From: Siphonodentalium dalli
Lineage: Eukaryota > Mollusca > Scaphopoda > Gadilida > Siphonodentaliidae
Length of the DNA: 64,000 bases
Assembly: GCA_032622095.1 (NCBI GenBank)
Contig: CP136063.1
Location: 179,033,956-179,097,955, forward strand
Direction: 5' to 3'
The notes beneath the pieces are model-generated. The model had not been told where the DNA came from, searched no databases, and saw only the letters and a list, made by a program, of their open reading frames with translations. The position numbers and the translations under genes are program-made. Shown here piece by piece: positions 21,176 through 31,955 of this stretch. The first letter of the stretch is position 1, and each line of letters begins with the position of its first letter.

Positions 21176-22403
21176 AATCCCCTGCCAAGTCCAGAGTCAC
21201 TCACTCCGAATCGCTCGGGCGGCTAAGATCTTTTCAGATCGGCCACACAACTCACAAGCAATCCGGGCTCAGCTAGCCGGAACAGCGACAAGTCATAGAG
21301 CTAAGAGCATGTACAACCTGCCCGCTCAACGGCCAACCGAGGAATGTGCATCACAACATACAGTGGATACAATGACTTTTATAACAGTAGCAATATTAAA
21401 AGCCGACGTCAAAGGAACAAAAGACACATTGTCACACTCAGTGTCAAGTGTACTCTAGCAGTAACCAGTGTGACGTCACAAGCAAAGCTCATGTCACGTG
21501 CTATACACACATTCTGCATGCTTTCTTTGTATTTTGTTCACAGTACCAATCAGAACAAAAATGTTGTAAAATCGTAAGCCATTCCTCAGATGGAGATGAC
21601 CTCATGCTGGATTCGTATAATGGATAATTTTGATTAATTGGATAGGGAATAAACAAACTGATGATAACCATTTTAATTGTTTTAATTTTAATTAAACATT
21701 TCTTTGATACGGACCTTGTTTTGAGGTAAAATATCTGCACTGTTCGTCGCAGCAAATGCCAAACTTCACCTGTGTTGATGGTTGTAGCTCAGAATTCAGC
21801 TCCCTAATGACCTACCAAAGTATATCCACATTTTGAGCGGAAACAGTGGGTCAGAAAGTTGGGACTTGTAGACAGAAATCTACGGTAAATTAAAATATGA
21901 GAGACTGATTACTGTTGAACATTTTCTGACAAAGAGTTACCCAGGATGGTGTAGGTTGACAGCTGTGCATGTGGTCCGCGCTACTGATAATGTATTATTC
22001 AGTCACCAAGTGCAGGATTCCTTGCAATCTATTTATCATCAGTGATGGCTCGTCCTGTGTAAAAAGGGGTCTGAGCTAGGTCTTTGGCTATTTTGTGGCC
22101 AATATTAAGTCAAGGTTGGGGAGGGGAATGAGGCCGCTGGATGGCCGGCCTGCCGTAGTAGCGGAAACCCTGTGGAAGGGTTAATGGATACAACATAATG
22201 GACATCCGTCTGCACACTTTTTATTTCAATATTCAATGCAACGTGCCAATGCACAATATAACAGATGCAGATTTGTCGGAACACTCCTTAACAAATAAAT
22301 TTCTAGCTAAAACTGCTTGACAAACCTGTGTTAGTTTTCAATGTAAACAAGAGAATGCACCACACGTGCTGGCATACCCCCATCAGGTTGAAAATATGGT
22401 GCC
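21176..22403. other. Relatively GC-rich leader, then no recognisable gene
   Basis: 21,176-21,480 continues the GC-richer composition of the broken ORF and may be its 5' region. Beyond that, nothing recognised. Confidence 0.4.
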
Positions 22404-22800
22404 GGACATTTGCAGAATGAGGTCCCCAAAGGGTGAAATTAGTGATGCCACCCCAAAGCGGCAAGCATCACTATATTCACCTTCTGGGGACCTCATTCAG
22501 CTTGGGCCTCATCTTCTCTGGAGAGCATCTTTATTAACAAATTAAGATTTTTTTTTTAAGTTTCTTTAGAAACTTCTCGAGAAAGTTTCTTTTCCTTTTT
22601 TAGTTCAGTTTCTCTATCCCCAATTGGCAGACAACACAATGCTTAATCAAGGTTCCCAATGGGGCACATCACAATATTCACCATTTGAGAATTTATCTGT
22701 TTGTAGGTGATACAGAAAATGAGGCCATGCAGAATGAGATCCCCAGAGGATGCATCTGGTCTAAATTTACCATCTGGGGACCTCATTCTGCAAATATCTG
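22404..22800. mobile_element. Family A MITE, copy 6 (outer ends lost)
   Basis: Begins 'gacatttgcagaatgaggtc' and ends 'ggggacctcattctgcaaat', with the long-form middle between two palindromes. The outermost CAAGCCTTG arms are absent. Confidence 0.75.
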
Positions 22801-23100
22801 GGATCAAATTTAAAACATGGGCAGAATTGGACCCAAATATTGAAGCAAAATGATATTTACACAGAATAATTGACAAAATATCAAGATATCCAGATTAAAA
22901 AAAAGAATAACTCTAAGATGCAAAATACGAACAACAGCATTTGATATTCCTTTGGAAACCTTTTTGATGTTGAATATGCATACCAAATATTATTGTCAAA
23001 TTGGACAACCAGTAGCTAAGATGTCTGCTTGGATGGACGCATGGCAGATGGACAGACGCATGTAATCCAGTATACACCCCAAAATCTTTGAGTGCAGTTA
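22801..23100. repeat. Family K repeat
   Basis: Shares 'aataactctaagatgcaaaa', the 'gaacaacagcatttg' phrase and a 'ggatggacgcatgg' run with 8,330-8,700 and 45,640-45,970. Ends 'tgtaatccagtatacaccc'. Confidence 0.6.
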
Positions 23101-23151
23101 TAAATATATTAAATCTTAAATCATTATGTATATCAACCAGATGCTGGTATA

Positions 23152-23242
23152 CAGTATGCTCTAAATAATCGACTCCTTAACCACAGCAGAATTATGGGTA
23201 ATTCTGCTGTGGTTAAGGAGTCGATTATTTAGGGCATTACTG
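23152..23242. mobile_element. Family B MITE, copy 5 (short form)
   Basis: 91-bp palindrome CAGTATGCTCTAAATAATCG ... GGGCATTACTG with TA flanks. The inner 120 bp are deleted exactly around the centre. Confidence 0.82.
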
Positions 23243-23649
23243 TATGTAATGCATATATATGGATAAGGAAAGATGCTACATCACGACACATCTAGTATAG
23301 TATCAGACACATCTCTTCTCCAACACAGCAATCTGACCTTAATAAGTGGACCGCTTTCTTCTCAGTAAACAGATTCATTCTAATACGAGTGTGGGTGAGA
23401 GCTCGGTAAACATTCACCATTTATACCCAAGATAGTGAGATTATGTGGGGGATTACATTAGTCGAAAATCTGACGAAAATAAATTGCTGCCCGGTGAAGA
23501 ACTGATTGGCTAGGTGCACAACCATTGAGTGTTTGAAGAAGTTAGAGCAAATATCTCGAATTCAATTTTGAATGTAATGACGTCATTTGGAGAGAATCTA
23601 ACATCAGCGACAGATTTAGTCTTTGAAAGACAGGGATGCAGATTAAAGT
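23243..23649. other. No gene recognised
   Basis: Unique-looking sequence. The antisense ~60-codon ORFs at 23,510-23,711 overlap each other and run into the minisatellite. Confidence 0.4.
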
Positions 23650-25075
23650 TTTCTTTGACAAATGTAATACCAAGCATGTGGACATGTAATACCAATCACG
23701 TGGACGTGTAATACCAATCACGTGGACGAGTAATACCAAGCATCTGAATGTGTAATACGAAGCATGTGAACGTGCAATACCAATCATGTGAATGTGTAAT
23801 ACCAAGCATGCATGCATGTAACACCAATTTAACCCTTTGAACCCGAGAGACCTGAATACCGGTCCAATCCTTATATTCCTATATCCCAGGAGACCGTAAT
23901 ACCGGTCCGGAAATCAGACGATATTTGACACGAAATTACAGCTCAATAAACGCACATATCAAGTAGAATTGTACTTCTACTTGCACACACGTGTCACATG
24001 TTTACCCACGTGACTTTGATCGACAAACTGACGACAGAGGGTTTGTTTCTTCGCGCATGCACAGAGGCCTATTTCGAGAAAAAAACAGCTTTTTATCGTC
24101 AGAAAAGGGGAAGTATTTCGTTAGAAATTTCGCGATCAAAGCCCAAATTAACTAGAATAGTGCTTCTATACTTTGCGTGAATGAGTCACATGTTCATACC
24201 TCTGATATTAGCAGCCAAATTGGAAACAGGGGGTCTGTTTCTTCGTGCAAGCACACAGGTGCATTTTGAGAAACGCCTTCTATTGTAGGCAAAGTGTAAG
24301 AATTTCGTTATAAATATATAGCGCGACCAAAGGAAGCCGCAATATATCTATATACATGTACATGTATATTGAACGTGGAATAGACTGTCTCGTTGGAATA
24401 CATTGTGACATATTTCACTGCACACTTGTTCAGTTAGCATAGTAGATTGCCGTATAGTTGAGCGAGTATACATGTATATTTACACACTAAGTGTTGTCAT
24501 CACTAAATCCAGTATTCTGATTGGTCGGCGCCCACGTGGCTAGTTGCAGTTATTTCTCGGTGAATGCGTAACGCCTCATAACACCAAGCTAATAACACCA
24601 TCGATACGTCATTAGGTTTGGAAAGACGAACGCGTAATGCTTTGGGCGCATTTTGACTCGCACGGGTTTCAACATGAAGAGAAATTGTTCCTATAACTTT
24701 TGCCAAGGGTGCTATTGGGTATTTTGGGCTGATCTTATCACGATACACTTTTCGATTTAAATATATTTACAAAAGTGGCTTTTTCGCTAAATGTATATAA
24801 ATATAATGATTAACTGTCATGTGGACTATTTTTATGGAGATGTAACGGTGAGGTAAGTGGACATAACTTGTATGTAAAACCCTTAAGAGCTTTATGAGTT
24901 ACGTCGTCGGAACACTATATAACGTAATGCGCCTCGGGTTGGGGTCATTTAACGTTCAGGACGTCAGGGTTCAAAGGGTTAAGCATGTGTAATACCAAGC
25001 ATGTGAATGTGTAATACCAAGCATGCATGTATGTAATACCAATTTAAGCATGTGTAATACCAAGCATGTGCACGT
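23650..25075. repeat. ~22-bp minisatellite 'gtaataccaagcatgtgaac', split by a TTAA element
   Basis: Units such as 'gtaataccaatcacgtggac' repeat about eight times before 23,828 and several more after 24,982. One unit variant is 'accaatttaagcatgtgtaa', which holds the TTAA used as target. Confidence 0.85.
23829..24982. mobile_element. piggyBac-like non-autonomous element (1.15 kb) with paralogous empty site in the window
   Basis: Begins TTAACCCTTTGAACCCGAGA and ends GTCAGGGTTCAAAGGGTTAA, sharing the 16-bp termini of 5,338-6,836. It sits in a minisatellite unit. Left flank ACCAAT plus TTAA plus right flank GCATGTGTAATACC equals the uninterrupted unit present at about 25,037-25,060, as expected for precise TTAA insertion. 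The interior has CpG-containing sequence and no transposase. A 60-codon plus-strand ORF (23,998-24,180) and an 81-codon minus-strand ORF (24,503-24,748) have no recognisable features. Confidence 0.9.
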
Positions 25076-25138
25076 GGCTCAACTATTAGCTCGGAAAGTG
25101 ATGCAGATTTTAAGAGAAATCTTCATAATATTTTGGAA

Positions 25139-25243
25139 CTTCTGTCTGTCTGTCTGTCTGTATGTATGTCTGTCTGTCTGTATGTATGTATGTCTGTCTG
25201 TCTGTCTGTATGTCTGTCTGTATGTATGTATGTATGTATGTGT
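25139..25243. repeat. (CTGT)n / (ATGT)n microsatellite
   Basis: About 26 tetranucleotide units alternating between ctgt and atgt blocks. The CLSVCLYV-type ORFs here are low-complexity artefacts. Confidence 0.95.
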
Positions 25244-25520
25244 GTTATAGACTCGAAAACTACTCCACCGATCCGACTAAAATTTGTTATTTGGCCTACT
25301 TTGATCCCGGGAACAATATGGGTGGGTCCAATTTCATGTGTGACCGTGTCCTTGACCTTGACCTCGCTCATGAATATGGGCATGTTTCTAGACCGATCGA
25401 ACAATAGTTTTTTTCTTTCTCCTAATACTTTTCAACTTTGTTCGCTCAGTTTTTTGCAGACGGAGGTGATCACAAAGAAATCCCTAAATAGCCCGGATGA
25501 AGTCGGGCACATCAGCTAGT
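25244..25520. repeat. Probable 3' end of a SINE or LINE next to the microsatellite
   Basis: 'agactcgaaaactactccac', 'cttgaccttgacctcgctca' and the close 'cccggatgaagtcgggcaca' (hairpin-capable) form a compact unit that begins right at the tetranucleotide run. I suspect a retroposon by layout. A second copy was not found in the window. Confidence 0.4.
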
Positions 25521-26103
25521 TAAGAAATATTTATGTAGCCTGCGTGTGTTAAATTAAAACCTGTTTGGTGATTGGTGAACTGCCAAATGGGTCATGCATA
25601 TCATATCCCAATAAAACACACCATAACATGAACCAATGTGACATCTTGTTGACCTGGATGACAAGCGATAGACAGAATAACTGGGCATGTTTTTATAAGT
25701 GCTTGGCGAAGACTAATCGATCAATATTTCAAGATAGAATTATGGGCTAATTTAAAGGGGGCATGGTATAATATCCAAACTGCAAATATGCTTCAGAAAA
25801 AAAAAAGCTGAGTTTATAGAAATTAATAAGGAAATAGCGATATAAATATAAGAAATAAATGTAGACTGCAGCCTGAGTGTTTTATTGAATGGCCTTCATT
25901 ATAGGTTATAATTTAGAAATAACAGTTAGGCCTTACCAATTTAATTAGTTGTTTTACGAACATGGGACCCAAAAAAAAAGTAGATGGAGGAGGGAAAAAA
26001 AAATCCCTTCGGGCCTATTCTATCCGGTATGAATTTTCACACGATATCACCACTGGAATTTTGTAACTTAAAATGGACATGTTATTTACCCTGAACACTT
26101 TAT
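25521..26103. other. No gene recognised
   Basis: AT-rich, with A-runs near 25,798 and 25,970. Nothing recognised. Confidence 0.4.
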
Positions 26104-26486
26104 TCAACTTAAACTTTCAAATATATTAATATTTAATATATTAAATAAACAATATAAAACAACTGACTGGATACCTTCCAACGCAGAGTTTTTAACAGTT
26201 TGTTGAACAGGCTCACTTTCATCGACCTTTGCGACATGGAAGACGTATGTATTTTCCCCCAAAACTTCGCACAACATGCAGAGGAGTATCTTTGGACACT
26301 TCGTGACCTTGATCATTTGGGCAACTTTTAGTTGTTATTTTCACCACTTTCAAGGTTTCGTCAAGTTCATGGAAGGTAACCGATACGTTGTCACTTGAGT
26401 TGTTGTAGTTTCTGGTTAATTATTTCATCTCCGAGTAGGACTTGAATGCTATAATATTCCGCGTCTCCACCAGACGATTCAGCCAT
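26104..26486 (-). pseudogene. Protein-like fragment with frameshifts (unrecognised)
   Basis: A minus-strand ATG at 26,486 opens MAESSGGDAEYYSIQVLLGD then EIINQ and hits a stop at about 26,391. The following sequence is protein-like in a second frame (SVTFHELDETLKVVKITT), then in a third (MIKVTKCPKILLCMLCEV ... FHVAKVDESEPVQQTVKN). A GAAG|GTATCC donor-like site closes it near 26,170. This suits a decayed first exon or a broken transposon gene. I do not recognise the family, and two frameshifts are needed, so the reading is tentative. Confidence 0.35.
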
Positions 26487-26529
26487 ATTTTAATCAACAA
26501 CGGAAGTGGAAGAGCTGTCAATCTTTGGT

Positions 26530-28459
26530 GGTAAAACTTTTATGCAATAGGGCGAGGGTAGGTTTTGCGTACGTTTCTAATTTTCATAACCAGTTTGCCT
26601 ATAATTCGCTATATGTCCAATTACCATTCAGAGATAAAAAATAATGTCGCCAGCAGCATTATCTGTAATGTACCCAGATGTACTCAAAAACCTACTCTCG
26701 CATAAAATTCTAACCATCTTTGGTTTATATAATAAATATTTTCCGGAATCGGAACCGGAATGAAACTTAGACATAAAACAGGTAAAGTACAAACGTGTTT
26801 CCATTGAAAATAAAAAAAAAAACTTTCGCATTTCGGGAAAAAAGTTGTCGGCGGGTTCGTAAAACAACGCCTTATCAAAATATGAAAATTTCCTCAAGAA
26901 TATCATAATAGTATAATATAATGTTTGCTTGAATGGGATTTTATCCACAAAACACACTGTGTGACAAATGACTGTTTAAAAAGCAATCATTTCTAAAGCC
27001 AAATCTGTGAAAATATCAAAATGTCCAATCAAAGGAGAATAACTCTATATCAAAATGAAAACTAGTCAGGATAGACCACTCTTGCATGCACGTCAAATGG
27101 ATGATGTGATGGATGAATGTTCTCAGGGTCCATGGATTATGCTCACCTGATTGGAAAAAGGGTTCCAGTAGTACTAGGTGGTCCCGACCCTGTCATTGGG
27201 AACAATTAACACAAACAAGGGTCCAATTGGAAATTTTCAATCAGTTTAACCTTTTGGCTGCTATAGGTTCATTTTGAGTACAAACAAAAATTGTTATGCT
27301 GTGTGCTATATGGACACAGTGAGCTCAGACCTACTTTAGCACAATATGTCACTGGGAAGGAAAGAACTTTCTTGAAAAGACAGACACTTTTAAACTCTCT
27401 ATTTACTGCATGATCACACTGTTATAAGGTTGGCTTTAGTTGAAACAATGAATCTTTATATCTATTCAGATACTTCCCTAACAGACCCTTAGACTAAACC
27501 AAGTTCATAAGAATGTCTCATTTATATTCTTTCACTGAAACGTGTGGCAAGAAATTGCGTATCTGTTGGTCTGTGATGACAGGCGCCAGTCACAGCCAGT
27601 CTCATTTATAACAAAACAGACATATGGCCTAACTGAATCCTATCCCCATTAAAAACATGTAAGCAATTATCTAATATCAACACTCATAAACCAAAAGAAC
27701 CCCAAATGTATAATATAAATTGACAATGTTATTGTAAAATATTGGTATTTCTTTAATTTTTACAAAAATTTGTATTTCTGTAATTTTGTAAGATAAATCT
27801 GAATGACTATATTTTTGTTACAAACAAAATTATTAAAACAATAAATACTCACAATAGCTTTTTATTTTTATACAGCTGATTATCTGAAGAAATTTACCCC
27901 ACATTTTATGTCATTTTTCGAAAATTGCCAATTTTAACTTTTTAGTATAAAACTACAAAAAGAGAAAGAATATCCGATCTTTTTGTCTTACAATCATTGT
28001 AATTGATTGATTCCTAAAGTAAATGAACAACAGTGCCAAGTTCTAGGCATGACATCATGCTGATTTGAATTACGTTTTGCTCATTTTTTTTGGTGTCGAT
28101 TCAGACAATCCACCACCTTTCAATCTTTGTAGCATTTGCATTTGGCGATTTAATTAATCAAGTGGCAAATTCTATGAAAGTACATTCATTTTCCTTCATG
28201 CAAACAAATTGTGGATTCAGTCGCACCAAACTTTTCTAAATTAAAACAAAAAACTTAACCCTCCCCCAAACAGGAAAATCAGCATTTTTCCATATTTTCA
28301 ACTACAAGGGAGAGAAATGTTGTTATTGACACTCTTGTGTTGATTTATTATTACCATATGGGCTTATATATGGCCATTTGTGGAAAAAATGGATAACACG
28401 CTCATTTTAAGAACACAAATAAATAAATCTATAATAAAATGCAAACAGTTGTATACATG
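26530..28459. other. No gene recognised (about 1.9 kb)
   Basis: AT-rich. A 43-nt segment at 27,147-27,189 has minus-strand ACAG and GTGAGC boundaries and phases that could follow exon 11, but it is too short to trust. The minus ORF at 26,628-26,957 is low-complexity and Phe-rich. Confidence 0.4.
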
Positions 28460-29301
28460 GTTTGTAGTCTTCAATAAGGATTTTGATAGAGCATGGTGTG
28501 AAATGGTGTGCATAAAATTATCACTTGGGTGTGGGTGGTACAGTATATACCACAGTTAAAAAGATAATCACCGAATACACAACTAGTGTCCAAAGTGGGA
28601 TAAATAGTCTAACAGACAAATTCCAGGGAACAGTGGGATTGATGCAGAGGGAATATATTTAAGCCCTTTACTTTTCAATATATTCATAGATGAGCTTGCT
28701 TCGATCCTGTTCAAAAGCAAGTCAGACACCCCTAAGGTTTTCGACGAAGAAGCCCCTAGCTTGATGTATGCCGATGATCTCGTTTTGATATCAGAAAGTC
28801 CCAGTGGCCTCCAGACGATGCTAAATTCATTATGTCAATACTGTCGGGAATGGTAAATTACCCTAAACAAAAACTCTTGTTTTCCTTGTTGTGGGGTCAA
28901 CATATCTCAAAACCAACATTTACCTTCAACCAAAGTCGACATAGTCATATACATATCTTGGTATCAAATTCTTTGCTTCCAACAAATGCCATATTGGATT
29001 TTAAAAACAGCATCAAGAGCACTCTTCAAATTACGCTCAAGCCTTGATCACAATCTGCCTATAGAAGTATCAACAAAATTACTTAACACATGTGTTAAGC
29101 CGATCCTTACCTATGCATTCGAGACATAGGGTGAAGAATCAGTTAATAGACAGTCAAATGAAATAGATAAATTCCACCTAAACTAGGCAAAAAAATTCCT
29201 CGTTATCAGTAAAACTGTGATAAATGTCGCAACACTTGCGGAGTTGGGGAGATTCAATAAGACCACAGATCCTGAGAGATATGGTAAAATTTTAGTTTTG
29301 T

Positions 29302-29646
29302 CTAGAAAATATGGACCCTAATAGACTGCCGGCCAGTCTTAGCCAATTTAGAATACACATCTTGGAGACGCAGCTGACCTGATGATTTGGGAATGCTAGA
29401 TGGGCTCGCTGGGGTTGAGTTCGTCAAATCTATAGAATGATGTCGTTTCAAATGGTGCGACATGTTGGTCGTAACACCAGTCTTGTAAGAGATCGTTTTA
29501 GTTCTGTCTATCTTAATGCATGGCTTTCCATCCTCTTCAACGGTGTACGTCCCAAAACCGAAATACTGCCAGACTTTCGACCTGTAGGCCGCTGGCGGAT
29601 TGACAAGTTTTAAGCTTTCTTGAGCAGACATCTTTCCACGGCCCAT
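29302..29646 (-). CDS. BED-type zinc-finger fragment of a hAT/ZBED transposase
   Basis: 114 codons from ATG at 29,646. Residues ~23-33 (SKVWQYFGFGT) have the aromatic BED signature. Residues 58-70 (GVTTNMSHHLKRHH) carry the histidine half of the finger. In the cysteine half only Cys43 is present: position 46 of the usual C-x2-C is Ile, so metal binding is probably lost. A Ser/Pro-rich linker follows and the ORF ends abruptly. The hAT dimerisation and catalytic regions are absent. The family is recognised from the BED pattern. Confidence 0.7.
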   Translation of the reverse strand: MGRGKMSAQESLKLVNPPAAYRSKVWQYFGFGTYTVEEDGKPCIKIDRTKTISYKTGVTTNMSHHLKRHHSIDLTNSTPASPSSIPKSSGQLRLQDVYSKLAKTGRQSIRVHIF

Positions 29647-30052
29647 GTGTTGTTGTTTTGCGCAGACGATATATCCAATATACTAGTATTTGATTGGTTG
29701 AAATCAAAGCAGTTCATCAAATTAAACCAATCAGAGCATGGCTTACAGTCTGAGGCTAGGTTACGGAGGTCAGTCATTTCACTTCCGCCAACGTTTGTGT
29801 CAAAGGTCAAAGTGCGAGCTCACAGAAACAAACAAAATTTACAGATTTACTTCCGATAACACTTCGTAAGCATTCACAGCTTACGGAAACGAACGAGGGG
29901 ACCCGATTGACTTCGTATATGGTAACTGCATAATACGGAAGCGGAACTGTATCGTAGTGTATCGAAATTACAGTCAAATGAATCGCGTATAGAATCGTGA
30001 ATGACGAATCGCGATGAATCGAAATCGCGATGAATCGTTACAGGCCTAGAGA
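29302..30052 (-). mobile_element. hAT fragment with one terminal repeat, inside the LINE
   Basis: Read on the minus strand the right edge is AGGCCTGTAACGATTCATCG, a start typical of ZBED-type hAT termini, followed by 'gatttcgattcatcgcgatt' subterminal repeats. The other terminus is not visible at ~29,302. Flanks 'ctagaaaat' (29,300-29,308) and 'ctagagaat' (30,047-30,055) might be a diverged target duplication. Confidence 0.6.
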
Positions 30053-30445
30053 ATAGTAAGGTCAAATTCATATCCAAAGTAAAAACGGCCGATACATATG
30101 AGCTATCACATTATCTCAGAAATTTCCCACAAGTTGGCCGTAAAGTGATTTATCAATTAGTGACCAGCTGTCATAATCTCAAAATTGAACGGGGCCGATA
30201 CACTAAGCCTATTACTCTTAGGCCGGACCCTGGATGTAAACAATTTCATACAGGAATCATTGAGGACGAGAAACATTTCTTAATACATTGTCCTCGTTAT
30301 AAAATTCAACGGATATTACAATATGAAACAATGGAACAAATTACAACAAATTTTATGAAACTTGACACAAACTACCTATTCTTTTTTCTGTTGATGATCG
30401 AAGGTGTAATAGGCCACTCAGTAATTCTATTCAGACAGCTTCATA

Positions 30446-31467
30446 TATAACAAGCGAGTAATCTGACTCTAACGGCATCCGCTAGCCCATGCTGGACATG
30501 GACTTTGTTTTCCAGTTTATGCTTGTATATTACCCATTGATTTCCATGTCATGTTATATGTCTGTTTTCTTTATTTTCTTTATGTGTACATGTATATTGC
30601 CATACCCGAATTCACTTGTTTGTAGTCATGAAATAAAGATCTATCCATCTATCTATCTACAATCTGTTGATAGGTGAGCCAACACATCTGGGTGAACACA
30701 AGTCTTTACTTACAACTTATACTGACAAGCAAGATCAATGATATAATATTTCATATAAATATGATTGGGAAGGGTTGTTTTAGTGCCATTGCCAGTTTCA
30801 CAAAAAATGAAGCGATAAAAGCAAGATAAATTCTTGACTAAGGACACACAAAGTCAATTTCACATTTCTCAGGCCAAAATTATTTTTAAGCATGCGATCG
30901 CGCGGTTTTTAGTTACACGTCAATGAAGCATTCCACCTCTGAGTCAGCTAGCTCTGGGTTTAATTTCAGTTGCCTGCGGCCATTATCTCCTGAACTGATG
31001 TCCATAAAAAGTAAGTTGATAGATTTCGTGTAATTTATTTCATAAAAAAATCGCCCAATTAAATATCATTAACACATTTTTTATTGTGTTTGGAGATGCA
31101 ATACATCACATATTTAATACATGGTTACTAATTTCAGTAAAGAATCAGAAAACGGGTCTCAGCCCTGCGCAATTATTTCATACCGTTTATAATATTTTTC
31201 CGACAGGTGAATCGCAAATAAAAAAGTTGAATGCGCATGGTTTCATGACCATGCACGAGAGCCTGACAAATGGGAAATAGACTTTACGTGGGATAAAGTT
31301 GATTTCATATGTAGCACAATTTCGAATTGAGAATAAACGTGAAAAACTTAATTTTGGAAGAGGAATTATACGATTTACTCAGTAATTTACTGACAACATT
31401 CAACTCATGTTAAATGAAATTCTGATTGATACAGAGCAAACAGAAACAAGTTGTAATTTGACAAATA
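30446..31467. other. No gene recognised
   Basis: LINE 3' end with 'ctatctatctac' near 30,650, then AT-rich sequence. A minus-strand 31-codon ORF near 30,950 (MDISSGDNGRRQLKLNPEL) follows an AG but cannot be tied to the gene. Confidence 0.4.
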
Positions 31468-31630
31468 CAGTAATGCTCTAAATAATTGACTCCTCAACCA
31501 CAGCATAATTATGGGTAACTTTTCAGGATTTAGTCGGAAATATGGCAACAAGCCATATTTCCGACTAAATCCTGAAAAGTTACCCATAATTCTGCTGTGG
31601 CTGAGCAGTTGATTATTTAAAGCATTACTG
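31468..31630. mobile_element. Family B MITE, copy 6 (163 bp)
   Basis: CAGTAATGCTCTAAATAATT ... AGCATTACTG with TA flanks. The centre lacks the 'ttgccattcatcggaaag' arm, a partial deletion around the hairpin tip. Confidence 0.85.
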
Positions 31631-31834
31631 TATATGTGTGCCACTTCACCTCTCAAACACCGTCCTTTATCCCCCTCCCTAAAGTACAGAGGGAGGTTGA
31701 ATGATTGGTTGGAGTTTTACATCAGTTTAGCCGCTAAGACACGATAGACACAGTGGGAGGTCACACTCATGCAAATGCAGGCATGTGAGCACAGATCACC
31801 AATGATAGTGAAAGTATAGAAATCTTAAGCTCAC

Positions 31835-31955
31835 CGAACAGTGCTTGGTGATATCCCTGTGGAACAAACTGCGATGCCCAAGTTGGATAGAGATCAACAT
31901 TTACTGTAGTGACTATAATTTCGGTGTATAATCTCCTGGCTACAGTAGTTACTAC
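31835..31955 (-). CDS. Exon 11, second thioredoxin-like region
   Basis: Acceptor TTGCAG, donor GTGAGC, 121 nt, phase 0 in and phase 1 out. It encodes VVTTVARRLYTEIIVTTVN then VDLYPTWASQFVPQGYHQAL: a helix, a beta strand (IIVTTVNVD) in the place of the thioredoxin 'vDvd' strand, and a following helix. The expected next strand pair is missing, and a candidate for it is at 10,739-10,875. Confidence 0.82.

Larger units (their letters stand above)
28460..30445 (+). pseudogene. LINE (non-LTR retrotransposon) ORF2 remnant, split by a hAT fragment
   Basis: Broken plus-strand frames show reverse-transcriptase signatures in order: DFDRAWCEMV, LSPLLFNIFIDELASIL, then the catalytic MYADDLVLISESPSGL. After these come CVKPILTYAFET and ATLAELGRFNKTTDPERYG. 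After the interruption at about 29,302-30,052 come TYELSHYLRNFPQVG, RPDPGCKQFHTG and the Cys-His region EDEKHFLIHCPRYKIQR. Stops and frameshifts mean it is dead. It lies in a long intron or flank of the minus-strand gene, in opposite orientation. The LINE clade was not assigned. Confidence 0.85.

Noticed and set aside
23650-25075. CRISPR-like regular repeats
   Set aside because: Units are contiguous without unique spacers, interrupted by a TTAA transposon, in a eukaryotic setting. It is a minisatellite.
25023-25519. ORFs with CLSVCLYV-type repeats that look like a Cys-rich protein
   Set aside because: They are translations of the (CTGT)n/(ATGT)n microsatellite.
27147-27189. 43-nt exon with phases that could follow exon 11 (SGPPSTTGTLFPI)
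   Set aside because: Too short, weak upstream pyrimidine tract, and it lacks the strand expected at that point of the fold.
30900-31010. Minus-strand mini-ORF MDISSGDNGRRQLKLNPEL as a terminal exon
   Set aside because: Its phase does not join exon 11 and nothing supports homology.
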